Under the pieces are notes generated by a model that worked only from the letters and a program-made list of their open reading frames with translations, did not search any database and was not told where the DNA came from. A program made the translations under genes and the position numbers. DNA of 64,000 nucleotides from Candidatus Saccharimonadota bacterium (GTDB lineage: Bacteria > Patescibacteriota > Saccharimonadia > Saccharimonadales > Saccharimonadaceae): NCBI GenBank assembly GCA_015655045.1, contig JAATFU010000007.1, forward strand, positions 1-64,000, given 5' to 3'. Below, in pieces: positions 25,440 to 34,934 of the stretch. Numbering within the stretch: position 1 is the stretch's first letter; each line of letters opens with the position of its first letter.

Positions 25440-26060
25440 CTAGCTAAGAATATTGACAGCACGGGCTGCGACGAGGGCAATTGTAATGAGCGAAATAATT
25501 GCTTGAATAGCCATAAGGAGTTTTGTTCGATGTGTTAGTGGCATGGTATCGGTTGGGCTAAAGGCGGTTGCATTCGTAACGGAGACAAACAAATAGTCAA
25601 AGAAGGATGGTTTCCAACCTGGCTGAATTTGAGGACTGGTTTGTTGGGGAAAAAGAAAGTCGGGTGTAGCCAGTCGGGTATTATCGAGTTCCCAGTACCA
25701 CAAGCCAAAGACAATGATATTGGTAATATAGATTGCAATACTTGAAATAAGCAGTTCGTGACCATCGACACCCACGTGGGCAAATAAAGCGACGATCACC
25801 ATGCCAAGTGATACCACGTTGGCAAACGAAATAAGGCCAAGGAGAAGAATGGCAAAAAGTCGCTTCAAAGCGGCGTGGAGCTTAAAGACACTGAGAAGTA
25901 AGACGAGTACCACCTCAAGACCAGCTACTGCGTATTTAGTACCAAATGTAAGTTCGTTGCTTAAGATAAGTTCAAGTCCGACGGCAATGAGAATTGCAAC
26001 GACGATGTGCCAACCTGCTTCATGGGCATGAGTTTTATGATGAAGTTCTGATAATTGCAT
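25440..26060 (-). CDS. DUF1345-like membrane protein
   Basis: 206 aa with about five hydrophobic helices. The end, FFDYLFVSVTNATAFSPTDTMPLT followed by a final helix, matches the pore-like end of DUF1345 / two-transmembrane channel-like proteins as I recall them. It starts 2 bases after the DedA stop with AAGGAATA as ribosome site, so both are made from one transcript. Ion channel function is only suggested. Confidence 0.6.
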   Translation of the reverse strand: MQLSELHHKTHAHEAGWHIVVAILIAVGLELILSNELTFGTKYAVAGLEVVLVLLLSVFKLHAALKRLFAILLLGLISFANVVSLGMVIVALFAHVGVDGHELLISSIAIYITNIIVFGLWYWELDNTRLATPDFLFPQQTSPQIQPGWKPSFFDYLFVSVTNATAFSPTDTMPLTHRTKLLMAIQAIISLITIALVAARAVNILS

Positions 26061-26062
26061 GG

Positions 26063-26716
26063 TTATTCCTTCTTTAATGTCGCTACTTTTATCTTATGCC
26101 TTTTTTCCCGAAGTTTGCCAATAAAATGGAAAAGAACAAAAGCGAGGATAATACCAACAAGAATCAGAAACGAGGGAAGCGTATGTGCACGAACAAGGTG
26201 CTCAATGTTTGCCCCATAATGGTGGCCAAAAGATAGCCAAAAAAATATCCATAGAATTGCCGAGATAAACGTACTCAAAATGAAAGTTGAGTATTTGACA
26301 CCCGACGTGGCCGCAAAGATAGTAACCGGTACACGCATGCCGGGAATATGACGGCCTAAAATAATAGTCAATACTCCATACTTTGCAAATAATGCCTCAG
26401 CTTTATCAATCTGGCTCTCTTTAAGGAAGATAAATTGGCCTAATTTACGAACAATTAGCTGGCCCCAGCGATGGGCGATAAAATATAGAATCGTTGAGCC
26501 AATCAACACGGCTAAGATACCTATCACCGTAGCTGTAATCATCGAAACCGACGGACCGGCACCTTTGACGAGCGCGCCAGTATAGGCAAGAATGGCATCG
26601 CCAGGCACCAGGATAGGTATACCCATCTCCTCGACTGTAATCAGAAGAAGAGGTGCGAGGATAAAATTAGCATGGAGGAAGCCTTCGATAAGGTGTGCGT
26701 ATTGGTGAATCCACAT
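26063..26716 (-). CDS. DedA family membrane protein
   Basis: 217 aa. DedA/SNARE-associated fold: EEMGIPILVPGDAILAYTGAL near residues 28-50, HRWGQLIVRKLGQ, and the signature FGRHIPGMRVPVTIFAATSG-like segment (here LGRHIPGMRVPV) near 120-140. DedA proteins move or flip lipid carriers such as undecaprenyl phosphate. A TATACT box at 26724-26729 ends 7 bases before the ATG. Divergent from a PAP2 phosphatase gene, which could act on the same carrier. Confidence 0.9.
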   Translation of the reverse strand: MWIHQYAHLIEGFLHANFILAPLLLITVEEMGIPILVPGDAILAYTGALVKGAGPSVSMITATVIGILAVLIGSTILYFIAHRWGQLIVRKLGQFIFLKESQIDKAEALFAKYGVLTIILGRHIPGMRVPVTIFAATSGVKYSTFILSTFISAILWIFFWLSFGHHYGANIEHLVRAHTLPSFLILVGIILAFVLFHFIGKLREKRHKIKVATLKKE

Positions 26717-26723
26717 GTGATCA

Positions 26724-26771
26724 AGTATACCTTATCATGGGTGAGCCATTCTGAAGCCCTTACGGTATACT
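26724..26771. promoter_or_regulatory. divergent leaderless promoters (DedA / PAP2)
   Basis: Minus-strand TATACT (26724-26729) and plus-strand TATACT (26766-26771) each end 7 bases before an ATG. The 62-base gap between the genes therefore holds two back-to-back promoters and little else. Confidence 0.7.
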
Positions 26772-26778
26772 AGTCTAT

Positions 26779-27276
26779 ATGATAGATACCAGCCTACTTA
26801 TTCGTATTATTGCTGACGGGGCAGTGATTCCAGGGATATTAATCGGGATATATGCTCTTATATGGAAAGTACCAAAATCGCGACGGTTTGAAGCCTATAG
26901 CCGCATCTTGATGGCTGGATTAACCGCCTATTTTATTGCCAAGTTAGCAGGAGCTATTTATCAGCCTACGGGAGAGCGCCCCTTTGAGTTGTTGGGTACA
27001 ACCGCGGGAGCACTCTTTTTAAATAATCCAGGGTTCCCCTCTGACCACACGCTTTTTCTAACAGCAATTACATGCGCTGTCTGGTTCGAAACGCGACAGC
27101 GCATTTTATCACTTGTTTTGGCATTCCTGACAGTGTTAGTCTGCGTTGGGCGGGTACTTGCGTTAGTCCATACGCCCCTTGATGTGATCGGGGGAGTAAT
27201 TATTGGCCTCATTGGAGCTCTTTGGTATGTGAATTATGTCCCTGGGCGAAAAATAGATACATCTTTTCAAAAGTAA
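26779..27276 (+). CDS. PAP2-family phosphatase
   Basis: 165 aa, mostly membrane-embedded. Phosphatase motifs: C1 region GERPFELL, C2 PSDHTLF (normally PSGH, with Asp for Gly here), C3 VGRVLALVHTPLDVIGG with the catalytic His and Asp. PAP2 enzymes remove phosphate from lipid diphosphates such as undecaprenyl or other prenyl diphosphates at the membrane. Lies near DedA and the terpenoid-synthase-like gene, though on the opposite strand. Confidence 0.88.
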   Translation: MIDTSLLIRIIADGAVIPGILIGIYALIWKVPKSRRFEAYSRILMAGLTAYFIAKLAGAIYQPTGERPFELLGTTAGALFLNNPGFPSDHTLFLTAITCAVWFETRQRILSLVLAFLTVLVCVGRVLALVHTPLDVIGGVIIGLIGALWYVNYVPGRKIDTSFQK

Positions 27277-27309
27277 CGTATACTAACAAGTATACGGAGG
27301 TGCAATAAA

Positions 27310-27795
27310 GTGGTACAACTTACGACACACGAAGACCCACAGGCAATATTACGAGACAACTATCCCCTTTGGGAAATTATTGGTAGCGCCGTGGTGCTTG
27401 GCGTTGGTTTTTGGGCACTTAATGCGTGGTTTGGCCATTATGTGATTGACCAATTACTCTGTCGCACACCAAATACACTTACGGCCTGTAGCGATGCGAC
27501 GGCCGTCGCTACCGGCATTGCCGCCGTGATTGTTGCGGTAGCGGGTACGGGTCTTATGGTGCGTCTACGTATCTATCAACCGCTACTTGTGGCAATAGCA
27601 GCCGCTTTAATCCTATTCGATCTAGGTAGCTGGACGTCTGGACTCGCGTGGGGTGAGGCACTGGGATGGTCGGTTCTTTTGTACGTACTGACATACTTAC
27701 TTTTTACGTGGCTCGTTCGCTATAAACGGTTCGGCATTATTCTTCTTTCATCGGCTTTAATCGTAGCGCTTATACGGCTTATCCTCACCAACTAA
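27310..27795 (+). CDS. membrane protein, unknown (GTG start)
   Basis: 161 aa from a GTG with GGAGG about 8 bases upstream, which decides the start. Five hydrophobic segments (about 22-40, 58-80, 83-100, 110-135, 138-158) and a short outside loop with two cysteines (LLCRTPNTLTACSD) that could form a disulfide. Follows PAP2 by 33 bases, so possibly co-transcribed. Not recognised. Confidence 0.6.
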   Translation: MVQLTTHEDPQAILRDNYPLWEIIGSAVVLGVGFWALNAWFGHYVIDQLLCRTPNTLTACSDATAVATGIAAVIVAVAGTGLMVRLRIYQPLLVAIAAALILFDLGSWTSGLAWGEALGWSVLLYVLTYLLFTWLVRYKRFGIILLSSALIVALIRLILTN

Positions 27796-27820
27796 TCCTT
27801 TCCGATGGTATACTAAAAGC

Positions 27821-28891
27821 ATGGATTTACTTATTCTTGCTATTGTACTGATCGTTATTATTATTGGCTTTGCCATTGTCGTCTATATTCTCAATCAACG
27901 TATGCAGGAGCTTAAAAGTACCAGTGCTGTCGAGCTATTAAAGACAGACGTGACTGAGCTGACGCGGGGTATTACGAGCCTGCAACAAACAATGGGTGAT
28001 CGACTTGAGCAGAGCAATAGTTCAATGCAGACGTCTATGCAAAAACAGCTGGGTGAGAGTGCGAAATTGGTATCTGAGGTAACGCAGCGCCTTGCAAAAC
28101 TAGACGAGACAAACCGGAGAGTGGTGGATGTAGCCGATGAGCTGAAAACGCTTCAGAACGTGCTCCAGAATCCAAAACAGCGCGGTGTCTTTGGCGAGTA
28201 CTATCTGGAGTCGGTGCTTGAGAATATTTTGCCCTCAAAGAATTACCAGATGCAATATCGCTTTCAGGATGGAGAAATTGTTGATGCCGTCGTCTTCCTT
28301 GATAAGGGCCAGATTCTACCGATTGATAGTAAGTTCAGCCTCGAAAATTATAACCGCATGGTAAGCGAAAATAGTAAACCAGAGCGAGAAAAGTTGCTTG
28401 CCAAAGTACGGATGGACCTTAAGGGTCGCATTGATGAAACGAGTAAGTATATTCGACCCAGCGAGCATACGATGGACTTTGCCTTTATGTTTATTCCGAG
28501 TGAGTCGCTCTACTATGATTTGCTTATTGGTGACGTGGGAACCGGCTCAAGTGCACGGGATCTTATCGAGTACGCATTTCGGGATAAGAAAGTTATTATT
28601 GTGAGTCCGACGAGCTTTATGGCCTATCTCCAGACAGTTTTACAGGGACTACGCAGCCTCCAGATCGAAGAGCAAGCAAAAGATATTCAGATTCGAGTGG
28701 GGAAGCTTGGTCAGCACATTGGTCGGTTTGAAGAATTTATGCAAAAGTTAGGTAACTCACTCGGTACAACAGTTAACCACTACAATAACGCGCACAAGGA
28801 ACTTGGGAAAATCGATAAGGACGTTGTGAAGATTGCAGGTAATGATTCAAGCGTTGAGCCACTTCTGATCGATAAGCCTCACGACGAATAG
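27821..28891 (+). CDS. rmuC: RmuC family protein
   Basis: 356 aa. N-terminal membrane helix (residues 2-25), a long coiled coil (about 28-115), then the RmuC nuclease-like core with RGVFGEYYLESVLENILP, LPIDSKFSLENY, DFAFMFIPSESLYYDL and IIVSPTSFMAYLQ. RmuC is linked to limiting recombination at inverted repeats; it is a PD-(D/E)XK-fold relative. A TATACT box ends 6 bases before the ATG. Confidence 0.92.
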   Translation: MDLLILAIVLIVIIIGFAIVVYILNQRMQELKSTSAVELLKTDVTELTRGITSLQQTMGDRLEQSNSSMQTSMQKQLGESAKLVSEVTQRLAKLDETNRRVVDVADELKTLQNVLQNPKQRGVFGEYYLESVLENILPSKNYQMQYRFQDGEIVDAVVFLDKGQILPIDSKFSLENYNRMVSENSKPEREKLLAKVRMDLKGRIDETSKYIRPSEHTMDFAFMFIPSESLYYDLLIGDVGTGSSARDLIEYAFRDKKVIIVSPTSFMAYLQTVLQGLRSLQIEEQAKDIQIRVGKLGQHIGRFEEFMQKLGNSLGTTVNHYNNAHKELGKIDKDVVKIAGNDSSVEPLLIDKPHDE

Positions 28892-28912
28892 CGTATTTGT
28901 TATACTACACTC

Positions 28913-29398
28913 ATGAAATATGTGAAAGTGTTGCCTTCTGGACATGCGGATACAGGTAACTTTCTGCTCGACGTACCGAAGGGCATCATTAACGTACCGA
29001 AATCTGTGGTAGAGTATGCACGGCAGCACCATTTTTATGAAAAATCAGACCTTCATATAACGCTTATTGGTCGTCCCCTTGCTGAGCTTATCGCTCAACT
29101 TCATTTAACATCCGAGGCGACCCAGATAACACGTGAAATTCAGTCACTGAAAATGGCTTCGAGTGGCGACTTCTTTGTATTAAGGAAAGTCTTAGAAGAC
29201 GCTACGGTAAAAGAATCGATTATCTGTCTAGTCAAAGTCAAGGGAGTGAAACGACTGTTTAACCAGTTACGTATACTGACAAAATGCCCGATTACTGTAC
29301 CACCTACACACGTAACTCTTTATACCAAGGGAGACGAGAGAGGAATTGGCGTATATTCCGAGGCGGACTTTCGAGCCTATACAGTAGAGAATCTTTAA
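28913..29398 (+). CDS. 2H phosphoesterase-like protein
   Basis: 161 aa. Two HxT motifs, DLHITLIG near residue 47 and PTHVTLYTKGD near 140, are the hallmark of the 2H phosphoesterase superfamily (2'-5' RNA ligase / cyclic phosphodiesterase group). Such enzymes open 2',3'-cyclic or related phosphodiesters. A TATACT box ends 6 bases before the ATG. Substrate unknown; sequence is otherwise divergent. Confidence 0.7.
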   Translation: MKYVKVLPSGHADTGNFLLDVPKGIINVPKSVVEYARQHHFYEKSDLHITLIGRPLAELIAQLHLTSEATQITREIQSLKMASSGDFFVLRKVLEDATVKESIICLVKVKGVKRLFNQLRILTKCPITVPPTHVTLYTKGDERGIGVYSEADFRAYTVENL

Positions 29399-29408
29399 CA
29401 AACAAATA

Positions 29409-29435
29409 TAATACCCCGCAATACGCGGGGTATTA
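29409..29435. terminator. bidirectional terminator
   Basis: TAATACCCCGC, loop AATAC, GCGGGGTATTA, between the convergent 2H-phosphoesterase and aquaporin genes. Confidence 0.8.
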
Positions 29436-29461
29436 TATGCATTAGTAAGGTCTTTAGCTAG

Positions 29462-30298
29462 TTAAGCCTGAACCTTGTCAGTCTGTGATGACTGAAGAAT
29501 ATTCTGGATAACAAATCCGATGATTCCACCAACCAATGGTGCAAAGACGTAGATGAAGATTGTCCAGAAGTCCCATGTGACGGCGTTTAGTGAAAACGCG
29601 ACGGCTGGGTTCAAAACTGTAAAGCCGGTTGAGGCAACTGAAAGTAGTGGTGCGGTTGCTGATACGGCAATGGCAAGACCAATCAAAAGACCAAAGCCAA
29701 TTGTGAAACCGCGAACCAATTTACTTCCTTGTGTACGTAGAGCGGTTGCGACGCTAAATGCGACGATTGCTGTACCAAGTAATTCTGCAAAGAAAATGTA
29801 CCATTCTTTGCCACTAATAAGTGTTGCACCATGGTAGAGCGTTGTTGCGGCTGTACCGGTAGTTGCGTCAGTTACGGTTGCCTGTAGGAAACCGGTAAGG
29901 GTTGCCCATGCAGCAAGTGCACCAAGCAGTTGAGCGACGATGTAGCCAATTGCACGACTACCTTTGATGCGGCGAGTAATCCAGGCACCAACGGTAACAG
30001 CAGGGTTGAGGTGGGCACCCGAGAAACCACCAATCAACAGGACGATACCAACAGCTACGAATGCGACGTAGAGTGGTGAGCCTTGAAGATCAATGTAGGC
30101 TGCAGCAAGTAGGAAGGTTCCTATGAATTCAGCGATAAGCACACCGATAAATGGAGTGAACTTAGCGTTTGAAAAGATACTTGTTGAAGTACTTGTTGAA
30201 ACGGCTTTTACGGTTGTTGTTGTGGTACTGGTTTTCTTGGTAGGAGTCGTTTTTGCGGACGATTTCTTACCAGTCGAAGTAGCTTGTTTAGTAGCCAT
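29462..30298 (-). CDS. aquaporin / MIP family channel
   Basis: 278 aa. The ATG at 30298 is preferred because AAGGAGG lies 7 bases upstream; the longer frame adds 13 residues without a site. The first about 45 residues are a Lys/Thr/Ser-rich tail (KKSSAKTTPTKKTSTTTT), then six membrane helices with the two pore motifs GAHLNPAVT and VLNPAVAFS. Conducts water or small neutral solutes. The long basic cytosolic tail is unusual for the family. Confidence 0.93.
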   Translation of the reverse strand: MATKQATSTGKKSSAKTTPTKKTSTTTTTVKAVSTSTSTSIFSNAKFTPFIGVLIAEFIGTFLLAAAYIDLQGSPLYVAFVAVGIVLLIGGFSGAHLNPAVTVGAWITRRIKGSRAIGYIVAQLLGALAAWATLTGFLQATVTDATTGTAATTLYHGATLISGKEWYIFFAELLGTAIVAFSVATALRTQGSKLVRGFTIGFGLLIGLAIAVSATAPLLSVASTGFTVLNPAVAFSLNAVTWDFWTIFIYVFAPLVGGIIGFVIQNILQSSQTDKVQA

Positions 30299-30375
30299 GT
30301 ATTTCCTCCTTAGTTGAACATGGCTATAGTATACCACACCTACGGCTACGTAAACATGAGTGATATACTAGGAGC

Positions 30376-30621
30376 ATGTCACTATTTATTCGCCAAAATG
30401 ATGAACGATCAAAACTTCAAGAACGACTCGCAGCGGAGCTTCAAGAGCGAGCGAAGCAACGAGCACTTTTGCAGGATCAACCTGATGGCGTTGACGACTC
30501 GCGTTATATTGAGGGAACCAAACGAACTACTAGCCTCGCCTGGGTATGGGTGGTGATCGCCATTGTTGTCGTCGTTGCTTTTGTGGGATTGGTTATTCTT
30601 AACGTCGCGCGTACTGCCTAA
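30376..30621 (+). CDS. small single-pass membrane protein, 81 aa
   Basis: A charged helical head (QNDERSKLQERLAAELQERA) followed by one C-terminal membrane helix near residues 54-76. TATACT at 30364-30369 ends 6 bases before the ATG; AGGAG lies in the same interval, so a short-leader reading is also possible. Lies just before pheS. Not recognised. Confidence 0.6.
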   Translation: MSLFIRQNDERSKLQERLAAELQERAKQRALLQDQPDGVDDSRYIEGTKRTTSLAWVWVVIAIVVVVAFVGLVILNVARTA

Positions 30622-30689
30622 CTTTACAATTTTCTATCACGCTTTCTCTTATACGATTTAACTGTTTTGCCGTATAATAACTAACAGTT

Positions 30690-31697
30690 ATGCAAAACAT
30701 TGAAGATGTACGTAAAGATTACGTCGAGCAAATTGAAGCCAGCGAGACACCTCGGGAGCTCTTGAAAGCACCTACACTTAAACAGCTATACGGTGTTATC
30801 GGCACACTTCCGCCCGAAGAGCGGGGCGCATACGGGAAGGCGATTAATCAACTCAAGCTATCATTAGAAGCGGCGGTTGTAACCCGTGAAGCAGCTCTTG
30901 AGAATGCGACGATCGTTCCTATAGATGTGACGGCTCCATGGGACCTTAACGCGAGTCCAATTGACCTTCTTCCAACTGAGCAAGGTACCCAACACCCGCT
31001 CACTCGTGAACTTGAAGTGGTTATCGATATCTTCACCCGTATGGGTTTTGAAGCGATTGAGTCACGCCAAATTGATGATGACTATCATATGTTTGGAGCC
31101 CTAAACTTTCCCGAAAACCATCCAGCCCGTGATGGATATGATACTTTCCGAACCGAAGAGGGTTATATTCCGCCAGCCCACACCAGCACGATGCAACATC
31201 GTATCCTCAAGGAGGGCATAGAAAAACTTGAGGCTGGCGGTCAGATTGCCGCAGTAAGTTATGGGCGCGTTTTCCGTAATGAAGATGTCGACGCAACCCA
31301 TGAACACACCTTTTATCAATACGAAGGTGTCTTTGTGAGCAAAACGGCTAGCCTTGCCGATATGCTTGGTACATTACGTGCCTTCTTTGAGGCATATTAT
31401 GGTCAGAATCTCCACACAAAAACGCAACCTGCCTACTTCCCGTTTGTTGAACCAGGACTTGAATTTGCAATTGAAAAACCAGCTGCATTAAACGGAAAAC
31501 CGGGTGAATGGTTGGAGATGCTTGGGTGCGGCATGATTCACCCAAATGTTTTACAGGCGGCGGGAATAGACTCGAACACGTATCGAGGCTTTGCGTGGGG
31601 TGGAGGTATTGAACGCCTGGTGATGTTGAAATATGGTATTGAAGATCTGCGTCATTTTGAGTCCGGAAAACTGGCTTTTCTTAGGAAGTTTGTATGA
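30690..31697 (+). CDS. pheS: phenylalanyl-tRNA synthetase alpha subunit
   Basis: 335 aa. Class II core: motif 2 region FRNEDVDATHEHTFYQYEGV, motif 3 GFAWGGGIERLVMLKYGI, and the HPARDGYDTF loop. Helical N-terminus of about 90 residues. Forms the alpha2beta2 enzyme with pheT to charge tRNA-Phe. A TATAAT box ends 11 bases before the ATG. First of three overlapping genes: pheS, a PNPOx-like gene, pheT. Confidence 0.97.
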   Translation: MQNIEDVRKDYVEQIEASETPRELLKAPTLKQLYGVIGTLPPEERGAYGKAINQLKLSLEAAVVTREAALENATIVPIDVTAPWDLNASPIDLLPTEQGTQHPLTRELEVVIDIFTRMGFEAIESRQIDDDYHMFGALNFPENHPARDGYDTFRTEEGYIPPAHTSTMQHRILKEGIEKLEAGGQIAAVSYGRVFRNEDVDATHEHTFYQYEGVFVSKTASLADMLGTLRAFFEAYYGQNLHTKTQPAYFPFVEPGLEFAIEKPAALNGKPGEWLEMLGCGMIHPNVLQAAGIDSNTYRGFAWGGGIERLVMLKYGIEDLRHFESGKLAFLRKFV

Positions 31698-32122
31698 ATG
31701 ATATTCAACCAATCCTTGACGCCACTACCTACGCTGTCTTAGCAACGACTCGAGAGGATGGCGCACCATGGGCAACACCTGTCGCCTTCGCGTATGATGA
31801 TCAATTTCTTTATTGGATGTCACCCTCAAGTGCCGTTCATACTCAAAATATTACAAGAGATAATCGAACATTTGTGATTATCTATGATTCAACACCATTG
31901 CCAAAAGCAGACACGCATGGAGGCGTGTATCTTAGCTCAATCTCCGAACAACTAGTGGGTAAACAACTTGAGCACGGAACACGAGTATACCAAACGCGCT
32001 TCAGTGCAGCTCCTGCGCCGAATGCGGCAGTTACTTTGTATCGAACACCGATAGGTACGCTCGATATAGACAAAACGAGCGGGGAACGATTTTACTTTAA
32101 ACACGAGGCATCTAAGCTATGA
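31694..32122 (+). CDS. PNPOx-fold (FMN-binding split barrel) protein
   Basis: 142 aa. Starts with the split-barrel pattern YAVLATTREDGAPWATPVAFAYDDQFLYWMS and continues VHTQNITRDNRTFVIIYDS, typical of the pyridoxamine 5'-phosphate oxidase-like superfamily, which binds FMN or F420 and reduces or protects small molecules. It overlaps pheS by 4 bases and pheT by 4 bases (ATGA type), so it is translated with both synthetase subunits. Substrate not readable. Confidence 0.8.
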   Translation: MNDIQPILDATTYAVLATTREDGAPWATPVAFAYDDQFLYWMSPSSAVHTQNITRDNRTFVIIYDSTPLPKADTHGGVYLSSISEQLVGKQLEHGTRVYQTRFSAAPAPNAAVTLYRTPIGTLDIDKTSGERFYFKHEASKL

Positions 32123-34605
32123 TCATTTCTCTCAATTGGCTAAAAAAATATACAACTATTGAGGAATCACCCGATCAATTAAGTGAGCGGATAGGTGCCC
32201 GGTTGGTTGAAATTGAGCAGATTACTGACCATTCTCACGTCTATGATGGCGTAGTTGTAGCAAAAGTTGTCGAATGTCGGCCTATTGAAGGAACTGATCA
32301 TCTAAATGTAACGAAGATTGACGACGGGGGAGTGACAGAAGGTGTTGATCGTGATGAGCATGGTTTCGTGCAGGTTGTGTGCGGTGCGCCAAATGTCCGA
32401 GCAGGTCTTGCGGTCGCCTGGCTACCTCCTGGAGCAACCGTACCGTCAACTAGTAATGATACTGAGCCATTTGTACTTACGACGAAGGAACTTCGAGGCG
32501 TTATGAGTAATGGGATGTTGGCGAGCGCTAAGGAATTGGCTTTATTTGATGACCACTCGGGTATTTTAGAGTTAGACATTGATTTACATCCCGGTGATAG
32601 TTTTGCGCGTGTTTACGAACTTGATGACCAGTTATTTGATATCGAGAATAAATCATTGACTCATCGACCAGATACATTTGGTATTATTGGCTTTGCTCGC
32701 GAAGTAGCGGCTATTGAAGGTAAGGCGTTTCATACCCCCGATTGGCTTCGCACGACAACACCAAGCTATGGCGAGAAGCAAGGGGATATCGTTACGCCGT
32801 CAGTGACGATTGATGAGCCTGAGCTGTCTGCTCGCTACCAAGCAGTTGTCTTACAGGATGCGGATGGTACCAGACAGTCACCTGTCTTAATTCAAACTTA
32901 TCTGGCTCGAGTAGGCCTGCGTCCTATTAATGCAATTGTTGATGTTACAAACTATTTAATGATGGTCTCAGGTCAGCCACTGCATGCATTTGATTATGAT
33001 AAGGTACTTGCCGTTGGTGGGGGGAGGACAGACATTCATGTACGTCGCGGACGAGACGGCGAAAGCTTAACCCTACTTGATGGGCGAACTATTACCCTGG
33101 TACCTGAAGATATTGTTATTGCAGTTGGTGAGACTGCCATTGGTCTAGCTGGTGCAATGGGTGGCGCAAGCACGGTGATCGATGGGACAACAAGAAATAT
33201 TATTATTGAGAGTGCTACATTTAACCTTTATAGTCTGCGTTCGACTCAAATGCGACACGGTATCTTTAGTGAGGCCATTACTCGTTTTACCAAGGGGCAA
33301 CCTGCCGCCCTGACTGCGCCAGTCCTCGGTGAGGCTATCCACCTAATGAATGAATGGGCGGGGGCAAAACGCGTCAGTGAAGTGGCTGATGCCTATCCAT
33401 CTGTCGAATCTCCTCGACCAATTATGGTGTCGAGTGAGACGATTAATCATATTCTCGGTAGTGATCTTTCGGAAGAAGCAATTATCGTGAGTCTTCAAAA
33501 CAGTGAGTTCAATGTTGAAAAGAAGGATGATCTCTTAAGTGTCATTGCACCATATTGGCGAGCCGATATTCATATTAAGGAGGATATTGTTGAGGAAGTA
33601 GGACGTCTAAATGGTTTTGATACCATCGTTTCTCGTTTACCTCTGAGAGACTACCGGGCGGTTAATCCAGACGAATTTGATAGATTTCGATCTCAGCTTC
33701 GTCAGACATTACTACGAACTGGGGCAAACGAAGTTTTAACTTACAGCTTCGTTCATGGTGATGTTCTACGAAAGGCAACGCAAGAACCGACTAATTCGTA
33801 TAGAATTATCAATTCGATAAGTCCTGACCTCCAGTACTATCGTCAAAGCCTTACGCCGAGCTTATTAAATCTCATTTTTCCAAATAGTAAGCAGGGCTTT
33901 GAAAGTTTTGCACTGTACGAGATGAATAAAGTTCATCCCAAGGAACACGGATTGACGGATGAACATGTGCCTCAAGAAATTGACATGCTTGCATTCACTA
34001 TAGTAAGTCCGCAACAACCGGGAGCGCCATATTATCAGGCAAAAAAATACCTCGATTTTATTGCTCGTACTGAGGGACTCACCCTGGTGTATAAGCCAAT
34101 TGAAGAAGAGCCTCGTTTTGCTGTTACTGCTCCGTTTGAATACCGTCGAAGTGCGTATGTGAGTGATGCCCATTCAGGAGTATTTATCGGTATTGTGGGT
34201 GAGTATAAGAAGACCGTCGCACGCGGCTTTAAGCTACCTGAATATAGTTCTGGCTTTGAAATTGATCCACGCGGATTGCTTGAAGCGACCCAGAAGCGAG
34301 CCGCGCTCTATACGCCGCTGAGTAAGTACCCAAGTACTGAGCGTGATATCTGTTTCCAGGTTGACCATTCAGTCCTTTACGATCAAATTATCGAAGGGGT
34401 ACGTCAATCCCTTGAGAATGTTGAGCTTGAGGTTATCATTTCACCTGTTGATATATACCAGCCGGATAATGGCGCAACAAAAAACATCACGATTCGCATG
34501 AGACTGACAGCCAACGATCGGACCCTGACGAGTGAGGCGGTCAATCAGATCGTTACACGTGTTGCGGATCATCTTCATGAGACTATTGGTAGTCGAGTTA
34601 TCTAA
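32119..34605 (+). CDS. pheT: phenylalanyl-tRNA synthetase beta subunit
   Basis: 828 aa. N-terminal tRNA-binding (EMAP-like) domain with VVVAKVVECRPIEGTDHLNV and VVCGAPNVRAGL; B3/B4 editing region near RPINAIVDVTNYLM and QPLHAFDYDK; B5 region; C-terminal anticodon-binding ferredoxin-like domain with LSKYPSTERDICFQV. Editing of Tyr-tRNA-Phe resides in B3/B4. Start overlaps the PNPOx-like gene. Normal length. Confidence 0.96.
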   Translation: MIISLNWLKKYTTIEESPDQLSERIGARLVEIEQITDHSHVYDGVVVAKVVECRPIEGTDHLNVTKIDDGGVTEGVDRDEHGFVQVVCGAPNVRAGLAVAWLPPGATVPSTSNDTEPFVLTTKELRGVMSNGMLASAKELALFDDHSGILELDIDLHPGDSFARVYELDDQLFDIENKSLTHRPDTFGIIGFAREVAAIEGKAFHTPDWLRTTTPSYGEKQGDIVTPSVTIDEPELSARYQAVVLQDADGTRQSPVLIQTYLARVGLRPINAIVDVTNYLMMVSGQPLHAFDYDKVLAVGGGRTDIHVRRGRDGESLTLLDGRTITLVPEDIVIAVGETAIGLAGAMGGASTVIDGTTRNIIIESATFNLYSLRSTQMRHGIFSEAITRFTKGQPAALTAPVLGEAIHLMNEWAGAKRVSEVADAYPSVESPRPIMVSSETINHILGSDLSEEAIIVSLQNSEFNVEKKDDLLSVIAPYWRADIHIKEDIVEEVGRLNGFDTIVSRLPLRDYRAVNPDEFDRFRSQLRQTLLRTGANEVLTYSFVHGDVLRKATQEPTNSYRIINSISPDLQYYRQSLTPSLLNLIFPNSKQGFESFALYEMNKVHPKEHGLTDEHVPQEIDMLAFTIVSPQQPGAPYYQAKKYLDFIARTEGLTLVYKPIEEEPRFAVTAPFEYRRSAYVSDAHSGVFIGIVGEYKKTVARGFKLPEYSSGFEIDPRGLLEATQKRAALYTPLSKYPSTERDICFQVDHSVLYDQIIEGVRQSLENVELEVIISPVDIYQPDNGATKNITIRMRLTANDRTLTSEAVNQIVTRVADHLHETIGSRVI

Positions 34606-34626
34606 ATAGGGCAGTAGTCTATGCGA

Positions 34627-34644
34627 AGTGAACAATTGTTCACT
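34627..34644. promoter_or_regulatory. palindromic operator 1, AGTGAA-N6-TTCACT
   Basis: AGTGAACAATTGTTCACT is a perfect 18-base palindrome. Its end is 21 bases from the CATAGT -10 box (34666-34671) of the 34679 gene, so it covers or replaces the -35. Confidence 0.65.
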
Positions 34645-34678
34645 GTTATATATGTTCGGCCATGGCATAGTCATATCT

Positions 34679-34918
34679 ATGGAAGATAACATATTTCGAG
34701 AAGAAGTTTTTATTAATGACCCGGAGATTCAAAAGCATGCAGCCGATCTTGTGGTCGAGGTAGTGCAAAAGATCAAAGACCAAGAGCGTGTGCTTCGTGG
34801 TATGACATTCCGAGCCTTGCGCGAGTATCTTGTCGAGGTGGCGGATGAGCATGATGGTTCAATACCGGTTCAAGACATGCATAGGATATTCGATGCCGTC
34901 CTTAGGGGGGATAAATAA
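34679..34918 (+). CDS. small acidic protein, 79 aa, unknown
   Basis: The ATG at 34679 is chosen because a TGGCATAGT extended -10 ends 7 bases upstream; the longer frame would begin inside the operator. The product is helical (EIQKHAADLVVEVVQKIKDQ) and ends with an amphipathic helix. No motif recognised. Shares operator design and spacing with the next gene. Confidence 0.6.
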   Translation: MEDNIFREEVFINDPEIQKHAADLVVEVVQKIKDQERVLRGMTFRALREYLVEVADEHDGSIPVQDMHRIFDAVLRGDK

Positions 34919-34934
34919 ATGATGTGTTTGATCT

